Source: an uncultured Bacteroidales bacterium
GTDB lineage: Bacteria; Bacteroidota; Bacteroidia; Bacteroidales; Muribaculaceae
Direction of reading: 5' to 3'
Length of the DNA stretch: 38,118 nucleotides
NCBI GenBank assembly: GCA_905210435.1
Contig: CAJLWO010000023.1
Location: forward strand, 1 to 38,118
The translations under genes and the position numbers were made by a program. Shown here in pieces: positions 8,288 to 16,671 of this stretch. Positions within the stretch are counted from its first letter, which is position 1. Every line of letters begins with the position of its first letter. The notes beneath the pieces were generated by a model. It ran no database searches. It had not been told where the DNA came from and saw only the letters and a program-made list of their open reading frames with translations.

Positions 8288-9022
8288 ATGGGACAGAAAG
8301 TAAATCCAATCAGCAATCGCTTGGGTGTCATCCGTGGCTGGGACTCTAACTGGTACGGTGGCAAGAAATACGGAGATACTCTGTTGGAAGATTCCAAGCT
8401 CCGCAAGTATCTGAATGTCCGCTTAGCCAAGTCAAGTGTTTCAAAAATCGTCATCGAACGTACACTTAAGCTCATCACCATCACAGTGTGCACTTCGCGT
8501 CCGGGTCTGATCATCGGCAAGGGCGGTTCGGAAGTCGACAAGCTCAAAGAGGAACTCAAGAAAATCACTGACAAGGATGTACAGATCAACATCTTCGAGG
8601 TGAAGCGTCCGGAGCTCGACGCACAGATAGTGGCAAGCACCATCGCCCGTCAGATCGAGGGTAAGATTGCTTACCGCCGTGCAGTCAAGATGGCAGTCGC
8701 ATCGACCATGCGTGCAGGTGCCGAGGGTATCAAAGTGCAGGTGTCAGGCCGTCTGAACGGCGCCGAAATGGCTCGTTCGGAGATGTTCAAGGAAGGTCGT
8801 ACACCGCTTCACACACTGCGTGCCGATATCGACTACGCATTGGTTGAAGCCCACACCAAAGTCGGTGTAATCGGCGTGAAAGTGTGGATTTGCCGTGGCG
8901 AAGTATATGGCAAACGTGACCTCGCTCCCCAGTTCGCAGCCAACGCGAAGGAGAGCCGCAGCAACCAGGGCGGTGGCCGTGAGCGCCGCGGTGGTTTCCG
9001 CAAGCCCAAAAACAACCGTTAA
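8288..9022 (+). CDS. rpsC: 30S ribosomal protein S3
   Basis: This encodes 244 residues of uS3, which forms part of the mRNA entry channel and helicase. The opening GQKVNPISNRLGVIRGWDS is diagnostic, and the KH-domain GxxG is GLIIGKGGSEV. The C-terminal tail is Gly/Arg-rich (about 222-244). Confidence 0.99.
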   Translation: MGQKVNPISNRLGVIRGWDSNWYGGKKYGDTLLEDSKLRKYLNVRLAKSSVSKIVIERTLKLITITVCTSRPGLIIGKGGSEVDKLKEELKKITDKDVQINIFEVKRPELDAQIVASTIARQIEGKIAYRRAVKMAVASTMRAGAEGIKVQVSGRLNGAEMARSEMFKEGRTPLHTLRADIDYALVEAHTKVGVIGVKVWICRGEVYGKRDLAPQFAANAKESRSNQGGGRERRGGFRKPKNNR

Positions 9023-9045
9023 ACCATTAATTGAAACAAACAACA

Positions 9046-9477
9046 ATGTTACAACCTAAGAAAACCAAGTTCCGCAGACAACAGAAAGGCCGCATGAAGG
9101 GTGAAGCCCAGCGCGGCAATCAGTTGGCGTTCGGCTCTTTCGGTATCAAGACTTTGGAATCAAAATGGATTACCGGTCGACAGATAGAGGCTGCGCGTAT
9201 CGCTGTGACCCGTTATATGCAACGTCAAGGACAAATCTGGATCCGTATATTCCCGGACAAGCCTATCACTAAGAAGCCTGCCGAGGTACGTATGGGTAAA
9301 GGTAAAGGTTCGCCCGAAGGCTTCGTGGCACCCGTTACTCCCGGCCGTATGCTTATCGAGGTGGAGGGTGTAAGCTATGACATAGCGAAAGAAGCATTGC
9401 GCCTCGCCGCCCAGAAGCTTCCCGTCACCACTAAATTTGTCGTACGTCGCGACTATGACCCAACTCAAAATGTGTAA
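9046..9477 (+). CDS. rplP: 50S ribosomal protein L16
   Basis: This encodes 143 residues of uL16, which organises the A-site region of the 50S subunit. The first residues, MLQPKKTKFRRQQKGRMKG, define the family start. I chose ATG 9046 rather than an in-frame TTG at 9031 because the protein begins there in the family. The signature 'RMGKGKGSPEG' is present. Confidence 0.98.
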   Translation: MLQPKKTKFRRQQKGRMKGEAQRGNQLAFGSFGIKTLESKWITGRQIEAARIAVTRYMQRQGQIWIRIFPDKPITKKPAEVRMGKGKGSPEGFVAPVTPGRMLIEVEGVSYDIAKEALRLAAQKLPVTTKFVVRRDYDPTQNV

Positions 9478-9483
9478 TAAGCA

Positions 9484-9681
9484 ATGAAAAAGGAAGAGAT
9501 AAAGGAAATGACCACCGCCGACCTCAAGGAGCGTCTGGCCCAGATGGAAAAGGAATACCTTCAGATGAAGGCCAACCATGCTGTATCTCCGCTTGACAGC
9601 CCGGCACAGATTACACATGACAGAAAAATGATTGCACGCGTGAAGACCGAGTTGCGTCAGCGTGAGCTTAATAACAAATAA
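9484..9681 (+). CDS. rpmC: 50S ribosomal protein L29
   Basis: This encodes 65 residues of uL29, a small helical protein beside the tunnel exit. It shows the typical 'KEEIKEMTTADLKERL' first helix and 'ITHDRKMIARVKTELRQRE' last helix. It lies 6 nt after rplP and 14 nt before rpsQ. Confidence 0.96.
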   Translation: MKKEEIKEMTTADLKERLAQMEKEYLQMKANHAVSPLDSPAQITHDRKMIARVKTELRQRELNNK

Positions 9682-9695
9682 TTCCCCAAAGAGAT

Positions 9696-9950
9696 ATGGA
9701 AAGAAATCTTAGAAAAGAGCGCATTGGGGTAGTATCGTCAAATAAAGGTGATAAGACAATCACGGTGACTATCAAATGGAAAGAGAAACATCCCATTTAC
9801 GGTAAGTTCGTGAACAAGTCGAAGAAGTATCACGCTCACGACGAGAAGAACGAATGCAACGTCGGCGATAAAGTACGCTTGATGGAGACCCGCCCCTTGA
9901 GCAAGACAAAGAGATGGAGATTAGTAGAAATAATCGAAAAAGTTAAGTAA
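9696..9950 (+). CDS. rpsQ: 30S ribosomal protein S17
   Basis: This encodes 84 residues of uS17, an OB-fold 16S-binding protein. Signatures are 'RKERIGVVSSNKGDKTITV' and 'GDKVRLMETRPLSKTKRWRL'. It is separated from rplN by 2 nt. Confidence 0.98.
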   Translation: MERNLRKERIGVVSSNKGDKTITVTIKWKEKHPIYGKFVNKSKKYHAHDEKNECNVGDKVRLMETRPLSKTKRWRLVEIIEKVK

Positions 9951-9952
9951 TC

Positions 9953-10318
9953 ATGATACAGACAGAATCACGTTTGACGGTAGCCGACAACAGCGGTGCT
10001 AAAGAGGCACTCTGTATCCACGTACTCGGTGGTACAGGACGTCGTTATGCATCGGTAGGCGATATCATCGTAGTGTCGATAAAGAGCGTCATACCTTCAT
10101 CAGATGTTAAGAAGGGTACGGTATCGAAAGCTGTGGTCGTACGCACCAAAAAAGAGGTGCGTCGTCCCGACGGTTCGTATATCCGCTTCGATGACAATGC
10201 ATGTGTGCTGCTCAACAATGCCGGCGAACTCCGCGGCACTCGTATTTTCGGTCCGGTAGCCCGCGAGCTCCGCGCCACTAATATGAAAATCGTTTCACTT
10301 GCACCCGAGGTGCTTTAA
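9953..10318 (+). CDS. rplN: 50S ribosomal protein L14
   Basis: This encodes 121 residues of uL14, which helps form an intersubunit bridge. It opens with 'MIQTESRLTVADNSGAKEAL' and carries 'RIFGPVARELR' near the end, both family hallmarks. Normal length. Confidence 0.99.
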   Translation: MIQTESRLTVADNSGAKEALCIHVLGGTGRRYASVGDIIVVSIKSVIPSSDVKKGTVSKAVVVRTKKEVRRPDGSYIRFDDNACVLLNNAGELRGTRIFGPVARELRATNMKIVSLAPEVL

Positions 10319-10333
10319 TCGAAAGTAAAACAA

Positions 10334-10654
10334 ATGAGCAAAGTAAATATAAAGAAGGGCGACACCGTATATGTCCTCGCAGGCGATGACCGCACCAAGA
10401 CCGGCCGTGTTCTTTCAGTTGACGCTGCAAAGAACCGTGCCCTCGTCGAGGGTGTCAATATGGTGACCAAGAGCACTAAGCCCAATGCCAAACATCCCCA
10501 GGGAGGTCTCATCAAGATGGAAGCTCCTATCAATATTTCTAATCTCAGCCTTGTAGACCCCAAATCGGGCAAGCCCACTCGTGTAGGCTACAAGAAGGGT
10601 GACAACGGCGAGAAAATACGTTATTCTAAAAAATCGGGAGAGGAGATTAAGTAA
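10334..10654 (+). CDS. rplX: 50S ribosomal protein L24
   Basis: This encodes 106 residues of uL24, an assembly initiator of the 50S subunit. The KOW motif is visible at about 6-35 (KKGDTVYVLAGDDRTKTGRV). 'HPQGGLIKMEAPINISNL' is characteristic. The stop codon overlaps the rplE start by one base (TAATG). Confidence 0.98.
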   Translation: MSKVNIKKGDTVYVLAGDDRTKTGRVLSVDAAKNRALVEGVNMVTKSTKPNAKHPQGGLIKMEAPINISNLSLVDPKSGKPTRVGYKKGDNGEKIRYSKKSGEEIK

Positions 10655-11202
10655 TGAGTACTGCAACCCTTAAGAAAGATTATCAGGAGCGTATCGTTCC
10701 GGCTCTTACCAAAGAGTTCAACTATACTACAGTAATGCAAGTGCCCCGCCTTGAGAAGATTGTCATCAATCAGGGTCTTGGCGAAGCCACTCAGGACAAG
10801 AAAATAATCGAGACAGCCATCAACGAGCTTACCGCCATCACCGGCCAGAAAGCCGTTGCCACGCTTTCACGCAAGGACATCTCTAACTTCAAGGTGCGTA
10901 AGAAAATGCCTATCGGCGTTCGTGTCACCCTCCGTCGCGAGAGAATGTACGAGTTCCTTGAAAGACTGGTGCGTGTGGCTCTTCCCCGTATCCGTGACTT
11001 CAAGGGTATCGAGAGCAAGCTCGACGGCCGCGGCAACTATACTCTCGGCATCAACGAGCAGATTATCTTCCCTGAGATCAATATCGACAACATTTCGAAG
11101 TTGCTGGGCATGAACATCACATTCGTGACATCGGCCAATACCGACGAGGAAGGCTATGCATTGCTCAAACAATTCGGTTTACCTTTTAAAAACGCAAAAT
11201 AA
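10654..11202 (+). CDS. rplE: 50S ribosomal protein L5
   Basis: This encodes 182 residues of uL5, which binds 5S rRNA and contacts the P-site tRNA. Signatures are 'VPRLEKIVINQGLGEA' and 'RDFKGI'. Translation is probably coupled to rplX through the TAATG junction. Confidence 0.98.
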   Translation: MSTATLKKDYQERIVPALTKEFNYTTVMQVPRLEKIVINQGLGEATQDKKIIETAINELTAITGQKAVATLSRKDISNFKVRKKMPIGVRVTLRRERMYEFLERLVRVALPRIRDFKGIESKLDGRGNYTLGINEQIIFPEINIDNISKLLGMNITFVTSANTDEEGYALLKQFGLPFKNAK

Positions 11203-11208
11203 GCAGTT

Positions 11209-11478
11209 ATGGCAAAAGAATCAATGAAAGCCCGTGAGGTAAAGCGTGCGAAACTCGTGGCAAAATATGCAGCCAAGAAAGCAGCTCTCAAGGCAGCCGG
11301 CGACTATGAGGCTCTCCAGCTTCTGCCCAAGAACGCTTCGCGCGTGCGTCTGCACAACCGTTGCTCTATCACGGGCCGTCCCAAAGGCTACATCCGCCAG
11401 TTCGGCATCTCGCGTATTCAGTTCCGCGAAATGGCCTCTGCAGGTCTTATCCCCGGAGTAAAGAAAGCAAGCTGGTAA
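11209..11478 (+). CDS. rpsN: 30S ribosomal protein S14, Cys-less long form
   Basis: This encodes 89 residues of uS14, a 30S head protein. It is the long type without the zinc-binding CxxC...CxxC pattern; only one Cys is present, in HNRCSITGRPKGYIRQFG. It is followed by a 91-nt spacer with a clear hairpin before rpsH. Confidence 0.98.
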   Translation: MAKESMKAREVKRAKLVAKYAAKKAALKAAGDYEALQLLPKNASRVRLHNRCSITGRPKGYIRQFGISRIQFREMASAGLIPGVKKASW

Positions 11479-11530
11479 CCGGCGAGCGAATAAGCCACAT
11501 AAAAATGCTTCAGACAGAAGTTAATTAAAT

Positions 11531-11554
11531 ATTGTTGGGAAAATCCCAATCAAT
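11531..11554 (+). promoter_or_regulatory. Hairpin in the rpsN-rpsH spacer
   Basis: Stem ATTGTTGGGA pairs with TCCCAA(T)CAAT around loop AAA, giving 10 bp with one bulged T at 11550. It ends 15 nt before the rpsH start and has no T-run, so it is not a standard terminator. It could be a translational operator or an RNA-processing site. This is inference from the structure and its position. Confidence 0.45.
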
Positions 11555-11569
11555 TTAAACAACAATAAA

Positions 11570-11968
11570 ATGACAGATACAATAGCAGACTACTTAACAA
11601 GATTGAGGAATGCAATCAAGGCTAACCACCGCGTGGTGGAGGTGCCTGCCTCAAACTTGAAAAAAGAAATCACCAAGATTCTTTTTGAACAGGGCTATAT
11701 CCTCAACTACAAGTTTGTAGAGGGGGAAAATCCTCAGGGGATTATCAAGATAGCTCTGAAATATGATCCTGTAGACCGTGTCAACGCCATCAAGGGCCTC
11801 AAGCGCGTATCGCGTCCGGGTCTTCGCCAGTACACCGGTTACAAGGACATGCCCCGCGTGCTCAACGGACTGGGTATAGCCATCCTGTCGACATCGCGCG
11901 GTGTGATGACGAATAAGAAAGCCGCTGAGATGCAGATCGGCGGTGAAGTATTGTGTTACGTATATTAA
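11570..11968 (+). CDS. rpsH: 30S ribosomal protein S8
   Basis: This encodes 132 residues of uS8, a central-domain 16S-binding protein and, in E. coli, the repressor of the spc operon. It opens with 'TDTIADYLTRLRNAIKANH' and carries 'STSRGVMTNKKA' near the C-terminus, as the family does. It sits directly after the hairpin at 11531-11554. Confidence 0.99.
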   Translation: MTDTIADYLTRLRNAIKANHRVVEVPASNLKKEITKILFEQGYILNYKFVEGENPQGIIKIALKYDPVDRVNAIKGLKRVSRPGLRQYTGYKDMPRVLNGLGIAILSTSRGVMTNKKAAEMQIGGEVLCYVY

Positions 11969-11974
11969 TCTTAC

Positions 11975-11980
11975 AGGAGG
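11975..11980 (+). promoter_or_regulatory. rplF: Consensus Shine-Dalgarno before rplF
   Basis: AGGAGG lies 9 nt before the rplF ATG (11990). The other start regions I read in this window are AT-rich and lack such a motif, as is usual in Bacteroidetes, whose ribosomes hide the anti-Shine-Dalgarno. This site is therefore an exception. Confidence 0.75.
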
Positions 11981-11989
11981 AAATAAATT

Positions 11990-12544
11990 ATGTCAAGAAT
12001 AGGTAAAGCTCCCATTGAGATACCTGCAGGTGTCACAGTTAAGATTGATAACAATATAGTAACCGTAAAGGGCCCGAAGGGTGAGCTCAAACAGGCTGTC
12101 AACCCCGAGCTCGAAGTGAAGGTTGAAGATAACCATATCGTCGTGACCCGTCCGAGCGATGACCGCGAGCACCGTGCGCAGCACGGTCTTTACCGCGCGT
12201 TGCTCCACAATATGGTTGTAGGTGTTTCGACCGGATATCGCAAAGAAATGGAATTGGTCGGTGTAGGTTATCGTGCAGCAGCCACCGGACAGGTGCTTGA
12301 GCTGTCGCTCGGTTTCTCTCACGCTATATATATCAAGCTCCCCGCTGAGGTGAAGGTAGAGGCCAAGACCGAGCGTAACAAAAACCCGCTTATCATCCTC
12401 GAGAGCGGTGACAAGCAGCTGCTCGGCCAGGTATGCGCCAAGATACGCTCACTGCGTAAGCCTGAACCTTACAAGGGTAAAGGTATCAAGTTTGTCGGCG
12501 AGGTAATCCGCCGCAAGTCAGGTAAATCGGCAGGTGCCAAATAA
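11990..12544 (+). CDS. rplF: 50S ribosomal protein L6
   Basis: This encodes 184 residues of uL6, near the GTPase-associated region of the 50S subunit. It begins 'MSRIGKAPIEIPAGV' and contains the conserved 'PEPYKGKGIKF' close to the end. It lies 21 nt after rpsH with an AGGAGG just upstream, which is unusual in this operon. Confidence 0.99.
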   Translation: MSRIGKAPIEIPAGVTVKIDNNIVTVKGPKGELKQAVNPELEVKVEDNHIVVTRPSDDREHRAQHGLYRALLHNMVVGVSTGYRKEMELVGVGYRAAATGQVLELSLGFSHAIYIKLPAEVKVEAKTERNKNPLIILESGDKQLLGQVCAKIRSLRKPEPYKGKGIKFVGEVIRRKSGKSAGAK

Positions 12545-12561
12545 TAAAAACAGACAGAATC

Positions 12562-12903
12562 ATGGTATCTAAGATAGAAAGAAGAAATAAAATCAAAACC
12601 CGCATCCGCGGCAAGATTTCGGGCACTGCAGCCCGTCCGCGCATGACGGTGTTCCGTAGCAATAAACAAATCTACGTTCAGCTCATCGACGACCTGGCCG
12701 GCACTACACTCGCAGCCACTTCATCGAAGGGTATCGAGGAGGGAACAAAGAGCGAAATCGCAGCCAAAGTGGGCAAAGCCATCGCTGAGAAGGCTCTTGC
12801 CCAGGGCATCACCGAAGTGGTGTTCGACCGTAACGGCTACCTCTTCCACGGACGTGTAAAATCATTAGCTGACGCAGCCCGCGAAGGCGGACTTAAATTT
12901 TAA
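12562..12903 (+). CDS. rplR: 50S ribosomal protein L18
   Basis: This encodes 113 residues of uL18, which binds 5S rRNA with L5. Family features are 'ARPRMTVFRSNKQIYVQLID' and 'VVFDRNGYLFHGRVKSLADA'. It lies 5 nt before rpsE. Confidence 0.98.
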   Translation: MVSKIERRNKIKTRIRGKISGTAARPRMTVFRSNKQIYVQLIDDLAGTTLAATSSKGIEEGTKSEIAAKVGKAIAEKALAQGITEVVFDRNGYLFHGRVKSLADAAREGGLKF

Positions 12904-12908
12904 CAATC

Positions 12909-13427
12909 ATGGCAAAAAGAAATAACCGCGTAAAATCAACCAATGACATTGATTTGAAAGACCGCCTCGTAGCGATTAACCGTGTAACCAAAGTAACAAA
13001 GGGTGGTCGTACGTTCACTTTCGCCGCGATTGTTGTAGTAGGCAACGAGAACGGCATCGTAGGCTGGGGCCTCGGCAAAGCCAATGAGGTTACCGCCGCC
13101 ATCGCAAAGGGTGTGGAGGCTGCCAAGAAGAATCTTATCAAGGTTCCTGTGCACAAAGGCACCATACCTCACGAGCAGGTTGCCAAGTTCGGCGGCTCAC
13201 GCATCATCCTCAAGCCCGCTTCGCACGGTACCGGTGTAAAGGCCGGTGGTGCAATGCGTGCCGTGCTTGAGAGTGTGGGTATCACCGACGTGCTTGCCAA
13301 GTCAAAGGGTTCGTCGAACCCCCACAACCTTGTCAAAGCTACCATCGCAGCCCTCGACGAGATGAGAAGCCCGGCTACTGTTGCTCAGAACCGCGGCATA
13401 TCGGTTGAACAGGTATTCAAAGGATAA
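12909..13427 (+). CDS. rpsE: 30S ribosomal protein S5
   Basis: This encodes 172 residues of uS5, which shapes the mRNA entry channel and affects fidelity. Signatures are 'LKDRLVAINRVTKVTKGGR' and 'GWGLGKANEV', with the C-terminal S5 domain 'HGTGVKAGGAMRAVLE'. Normal length and position. Confidence 0.99.
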   Translation: MAKRNNRVKSTNDIDLKDRLVAINRVTKVTKGGRTFTFAAIVVVGNENGIVGWGLGKANEVTAAIAKGVEAAKKNLIKVPVHKGTIPHEQVAKFGGSRIILKPASHGTGVKAGGAMRAVLESVGITDVLAKSKGSSNPHNLVKATIAALDEMRSPATVAQNRGISVEQVFKG

Positions 13428-13432
13428 TAACA

Positions 13433-13612
13433 ATGGCACAGATAAAAATCAAACAGATAAAGAGCCGCATCAACTGTCCCGCCGTACAGAAGCGCACACT
13501 TGATGCTCTCGGCTTGAAGAAAATGAACCACATTGTAGTGAAGGAGGCGACTCCCGAAATCCTCGGTATGGTCAACAAAGTGCATCACTTAGTAGAAGTA
13601 ACCAACGCCTAA
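13433..13612 (+). CDS. rpmD: 50S ribosomal protein L30
   Basis: This encodes 59 residues starting MAQIKIKQIKSRINCP, with the family core 'KRTLDALGLKKMNH' and 'EILGMVNKVHHLVEV'. The family is typically about 60 residues. It lies in the standard place between rpsE (5 nt) and rplO (13 nt). It is easily missed because it is so short. Confidence 0.96.
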   Translation: MAQIKIKQIKSRINCPAVQKRTLDALGLKKMNHIVVKEATPEILGMVNKVHHLVEVTNA

Positions 13613-13625
13613 AATATTTTGAACT

Positions 13626-14072
13626 ATGGATTTAAGTAATTTACAGCCGGCCGTTGGGTCAACTAAACAGGGAAAGAGAATCGGACGTGGTCAGGGCTCA
13701 GGCCGTGGCGGCACATCTACCCGCGGTCACAAGGGTGCCAAATCTCGTTCGGGCTACAGCCGCAAGATTGGCTTCGAAGGCGGTCAGATGCCTTTGCAGC
13801 GTCGTCTTCCCAAATATGGTTTCAAGAATATCAACCGTGTATCATACAAGGCTATCAATCTTGATGTACTCGAGGCAATGGCTGAGGCCGGCAACCTTGA
13901 GAAAATCACAGTGGCCGACTTCATCAAGGCCGGCTTCATCAACAAGAAGGCACTTGTCAAGATACTCGGCAACGGCAAGCTCACCCACAAACTGACCGTG
14001 GAGGCCAATGCATTCTCTGCATCGGCTGAGAAGGCTATTGTGGAAGCAGGTGGAACCATCGTTAAATTGTAA
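13626..14072 (+). CDS. rplO: 50S ribosomal protein L15
   Basis: This encodes 148 residues of uL15, a late 50S assembly protein. The Gly-rich N-terminal 'GRGQGSGRGGTSTRGHKGAK' and 'GFEGGQMPLQRRLPKYGF' are diagnostic. It is 5 nt from secY, the usual partner. Confidence 0.99.
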   Translation: MDLSNLQPAVGSTKQGKRIGRGQGSGRGGTSTRGHKGAKSRSGYSRKIGFEGGQMPLQRRLPKYGFKNINRVSYKAINLDVLEAMAEAGNLEKITVADFIKAGFINKKALVKILGNGKLTHKLTVEANAFSASAEKAIVEAGGTIVKL

Positions 14073-14077
14073 TTATA

Positions 14078-15403
14078 ATGAGATTTATTCAAACCATTAA
14101 AAACATCTGGACGATTGAAGAGCTGCGCAAGCGCCTTACGGTGACTTTCCTCCTCGTCGTTGTCTATCGTCTCGGCTGTTATGTGGCGTTGCCGGGTATC
14201 AACCCGCACGACCTCGTGCAGCTTCAATCGCAGACATCGGGAGGCTTGATGCAGCTGCTCGATATGTTCTCGGGAGGTGCATTCTCGCAGGCATCAATCT
14301 TTGCCCTGGGTATCATGCCCTATATCACGGCATCGATTGTAATCCAGCTCCTGGGCATGGTGCTGCCTTCATTCCAGAAGATGCAGCGCGAAGGTGAGAG
14401 CGGTCGCCAGAAGCTGAATCAGTATACGCGCTACCTTACGGTGCTTATCCTGCTCGTACAGGGTCCGGCGTATCTGTTTAACCTGCAGCACACTGTCGGC
14501 CTGACACTGACTACGCTCAATGTGCTCTTCCTTACGGTGGTGCTTGCAGCCGGCTCAATGTTTATCATGTGGCTCGGGGAGAGGATAACCGACCGCGGTA
14601 TCGGCAACGGTATCTCGTTCATCATTCTCGTGGGTATTATCGCACGTCTTCCCCAGGCGTTGTTCTATGAATTTATCAGCCGTATGCCGGGTGCGCAAGG
14701 TTCGCAAGGTGGTTTGATAATGTTCATTATCGAGGTGATACTTTTGCTTGCAGTCACAATCTGCGCTGTGCTTCTTGTGCAGGGAACCCGCAAGGTGCCC
14801 GTGCAGTATGCCAAGCGTATTGTGGGCAACAAGCAATACGGCGGTGCCCGTCAGTACATCCCCCTGAAGGTCAATGCTGCCGGCGTTATGCCTATCATCT
14901 TCGCCCAGGCCATTATGTTCATACCGTTGACTCTCGCCGGTTTCGGCCAGAGCTCGGGCGGCTTCTTCGGAGCTTTTACCGACATCAACGGATTCTGGTA
15001 TAATTTTGTTTACTTCATCCTTATCGTAGCCTTCACCTATTTCTACACGGCGATTACAGTGCGTCCGACGCAGATGGCCGAGGATATGAAGCGCAACAAC
15101 GGTTTCATCCCCGGAGTAAAGCCGGGCAAAAAGACCGCGGAATATCTTGATGCGATAATGTCGAGAATAACGCTTCCCGGATCATTGTTCCTGGGTATTG
15201 TCGCTATCCTTCCGGCATTTGCGCGCACTCTCGGTATCTCGCAGAACTTCGCCCAGTTCTTCGGCGGCACATCGTTGCTGATTATGGTGGGTGTCGTTCT
15301 GGATACGCTTCAGCAGATTGAATCACATCTGATGATGCATCATTACGACGGCTTGATGAAGGAGGGTAAGATTAAGGGGCGTACCACAGGTAGCGCTTAT
15401 TAA
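14078..15403 (+). CDS. secY: Protein translocase subunit SecY
   Basis: This encodes 441 residues of the central pore of the Sec translocon in the inner membrane. About ten hydrophobic helices are visible. Family motifs include 'LGIMPYITASIVIQLL' (helix 2), 'GERITDRGIGNGIS' after helix 4, and the cytosolic loop 'RPTQMAEDMKRNNGFIPGV'. It is co-expressed with ribosomal proteins as in most bacteria. A 23-nt gap separates it from map. Confidence 0.99.
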   Translation: MRFIQTIKNIWTIEELRKRLTVTFLLVVVYRLGCYVALPGINPHDLVQLQSQTSGGLMQLLDMFSGGAFSQASIFALGIMPYITASIVIQLLGMVLPSFQKMQREGESGRQKLNQYTRYLTVLILLVQGPAYLFNLQHTVGLTLTTLNVLFLTVVLAAGSMFIMWLGERITDRGIGNGISFIILVGIIARLPQALFYEFISRMPGAQGSQGGLIMFIIEVILLLAVTICAVLLVQGTRKVPVQYAKRIVGNKQYGGARQYIPLKVNAAGVMPIIFAQAIMFIPLTLAGFGQSSGGFFGAFTDINGFWYNFVYFILIVAFTYFYTAITVRPTQMAEDMKRNNGFIPGVKPGKKTAEYLDAIMSRITLPGSLFLGIVAILPAFARTLGISQNFAQFFGGTSLLIMVGVVLDTLQQIESHLMMHHYDGLMKEGKIKGRTTGSAY

Positions 15404-15426
15404 AAATACCTTAAGTTAAACTGACG

Positions 15427-16209
15427 ATGATTTATCTGAAGACACCTCAGGAGATGGAGCAGATGCGCAAGGCATGTGACCTTGTGAGCCGCACGCTTGG
15501 CGAAATGGCCAGGTGGATTTCTCCCGGTGTTACCACACACAGGCTCGACACCATTGCCAGGGAGTTTATCCTTGACAATGGCGGTCGACCCGCCTGTCTG
15601 GGATATCAGGGATTCCCCGGGACGCTCTGCATCGAGGTCAATGAGACGGTGGTGCACGGCTTTCCATCGAACTATACGCTCAGGGAAGGTGATATTATCG
15701 GACTTGACACTGTAGTGGAACTCGACGGTTACAACGGTGACCAGTGCTATACTTTCGCCGTGGGAGAAATCTCAGAGGAGAAGATGGCGCTGTGCCGCAC
15801 GACCAAGGAGTCGCTTTACGTAGGGATTGAGGCATGCGTGCCGGGCAAGCGTATCGGTGACATATCGAACGCTGTCCAGACCTACTGCGAGAAGCGCGGC
15901 TACAGCATTGTGCGCGAGATGTGCGGCCATGGTATCGGCAAGCGCATGCACGAAGACCCCGAGATACCCAATTACGGGCGACGGGGCATCGGTCCGATTA
16001 TAAAGGACGGGATGTGTCTGTGCATAGAGCCGATGGTCAATATGGGAAGCCGCAATATAGTCATAGAGAGGGACGGGTGGACGTGCCGCACGCGTGACCG
16101 TCAGCCTTCGGCCCATTACGAGCACACGCTCGCCGTTATCGGCGGCAAGACCGAGGTGCTCACCACGTTTGACTATATCGAGGAAGTGTTGAAAGATAAA
16201 TTCATTTAG
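15427..16209 (+). CDS. map: Type I methionine aminopeptidase
   Basis: This encodes 260 residues of the enzyme that removes the initiator Met from nascent proteins. The metal ligands are visible: Asp pair in LDTVVELDGYNGDQ, His in CGHGIGKRMHEDP, Glu in CIEPMVNMG and the last Glu in the 'YEHTLAV' segment. The substrate His lies in 'VVHGFPSNY'. Its place between secY and infA, without adk, fits Bacteroidetes. Coupling to infA is likely (8-nt gap). Confidence 0.98.
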   Translation: MIYLKTPQEMEQMRKACDLVSRTLGEMARWISPGVTTHRLDTIAREFILDNGGRPACLGYQGFPGTLCIEVNETVVHGFPSNYTLREGDIIGLDTVVELDGYNGDQCYTFAVGEISEEKMALCRTTKESLYVGIEACVPGKRIGDISNAVQTYCEKRGYSIVREMCGHGIGKRMHEDPEIPNYGRRGIGPIIKDGMCLCIEPMVNMGSRNIVIERDGWTCRTRDRQPSAHYEHTLAVIGGKTEVLTTFDYIEEVLKDKFI

Positions 16210-16217
16210 ACAATTAT

Positions 16218-16436
16218 ATGGCAAAACAATCAGCAATAGAACAGGACGGCACCATTGTGGAATCATTGTCGAACGCAATGTTTCGCGTTGAGCTCGAAAA
16301 TGGTCATCAGATAACAGCTCACATATCGGGGAAGATGCGCATGCATTATATCAAGATATTGCCCGGTGACAAAGTGAGGGTGGAGATGTCGCCTTACGAC
16401 CTTTCAAAAGGCCGGATTGCATTCAGGTACAAATAA
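16218..16436 (+). CDS. infA: Translation initiation factor IF-1
   Basis: This encodes 72 residues, the usual size for this single OB-fold factor that occupies the A site during initiation. It begins 'MAKQSAIEQDGTIVESLSNA', and 'HISGKMRMHYIKILPGDKV' and 'LSKGRIAFRYK' are near-invariant. Confidence 0.99.
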   Translation: MAKQSAIEQDGTIVESLSNAMFRVELENGHQITAHISGKMRMHYIKILPGDKVRVEMSPYDLSKGRIAFRYK

Positions 16437-16454
16437 TAAAAAATCGACAAAAAT

Positions 16455-16571
16455 ATGAAAGTAAGAGCCTCAATCAAGAAGCGCACACCCGACAGCAAGA
16501 TCGTACGTCGCAAAGGTCGCTTATATGTAATCAACAAAAAAAATCCCAAATATAAGCAGCGTCAAGGCTAA
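16455..16571 (+). CDS. rpmJ: 50S ribosomal protein L36, Cys-less form
   Basis: This encodes 38 residues starting MKVRASIKKRTPDSKIVRRK and ending 'NPKYKQRQG'. All zinc-binding Cys residues of the classical form are replaced, so it cannot hold the usual zinc ribbon. It is the last gene before a 100-nt gap with a promoter-like element ahead of rpsM. Confidence 0.96.
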   Translation: MKVRASIKKRTPDSKIVRRKGRLYVINKKNPKYKQRQG

Positions 16572-16641
16572 AAAGGACTTCAAGTGTGAAATTTCTGTAA
16601 CAAGAAAGCTTGAAAATAAGCCGCTTCTCAAAATTTTTTGT

Positions 16642-16649
16642 TAATTTTG
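16642..16649 (+). promoter_or_regulatory. Probable internal promoter before rpsM
   Basis: A perfect -7 element, TAATTTTG, lies in the 100-nt rpmJ-rpsM gap, 22 nt before the rpsM start. I see no TTG/TTTG at the right -33 distance, so strength is uncertain. It could give the alpha genes extra transcription. Confidence 0.55.
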
Positions 16650-16671
16650 CAAAAACATTAAGTCAATCAAT

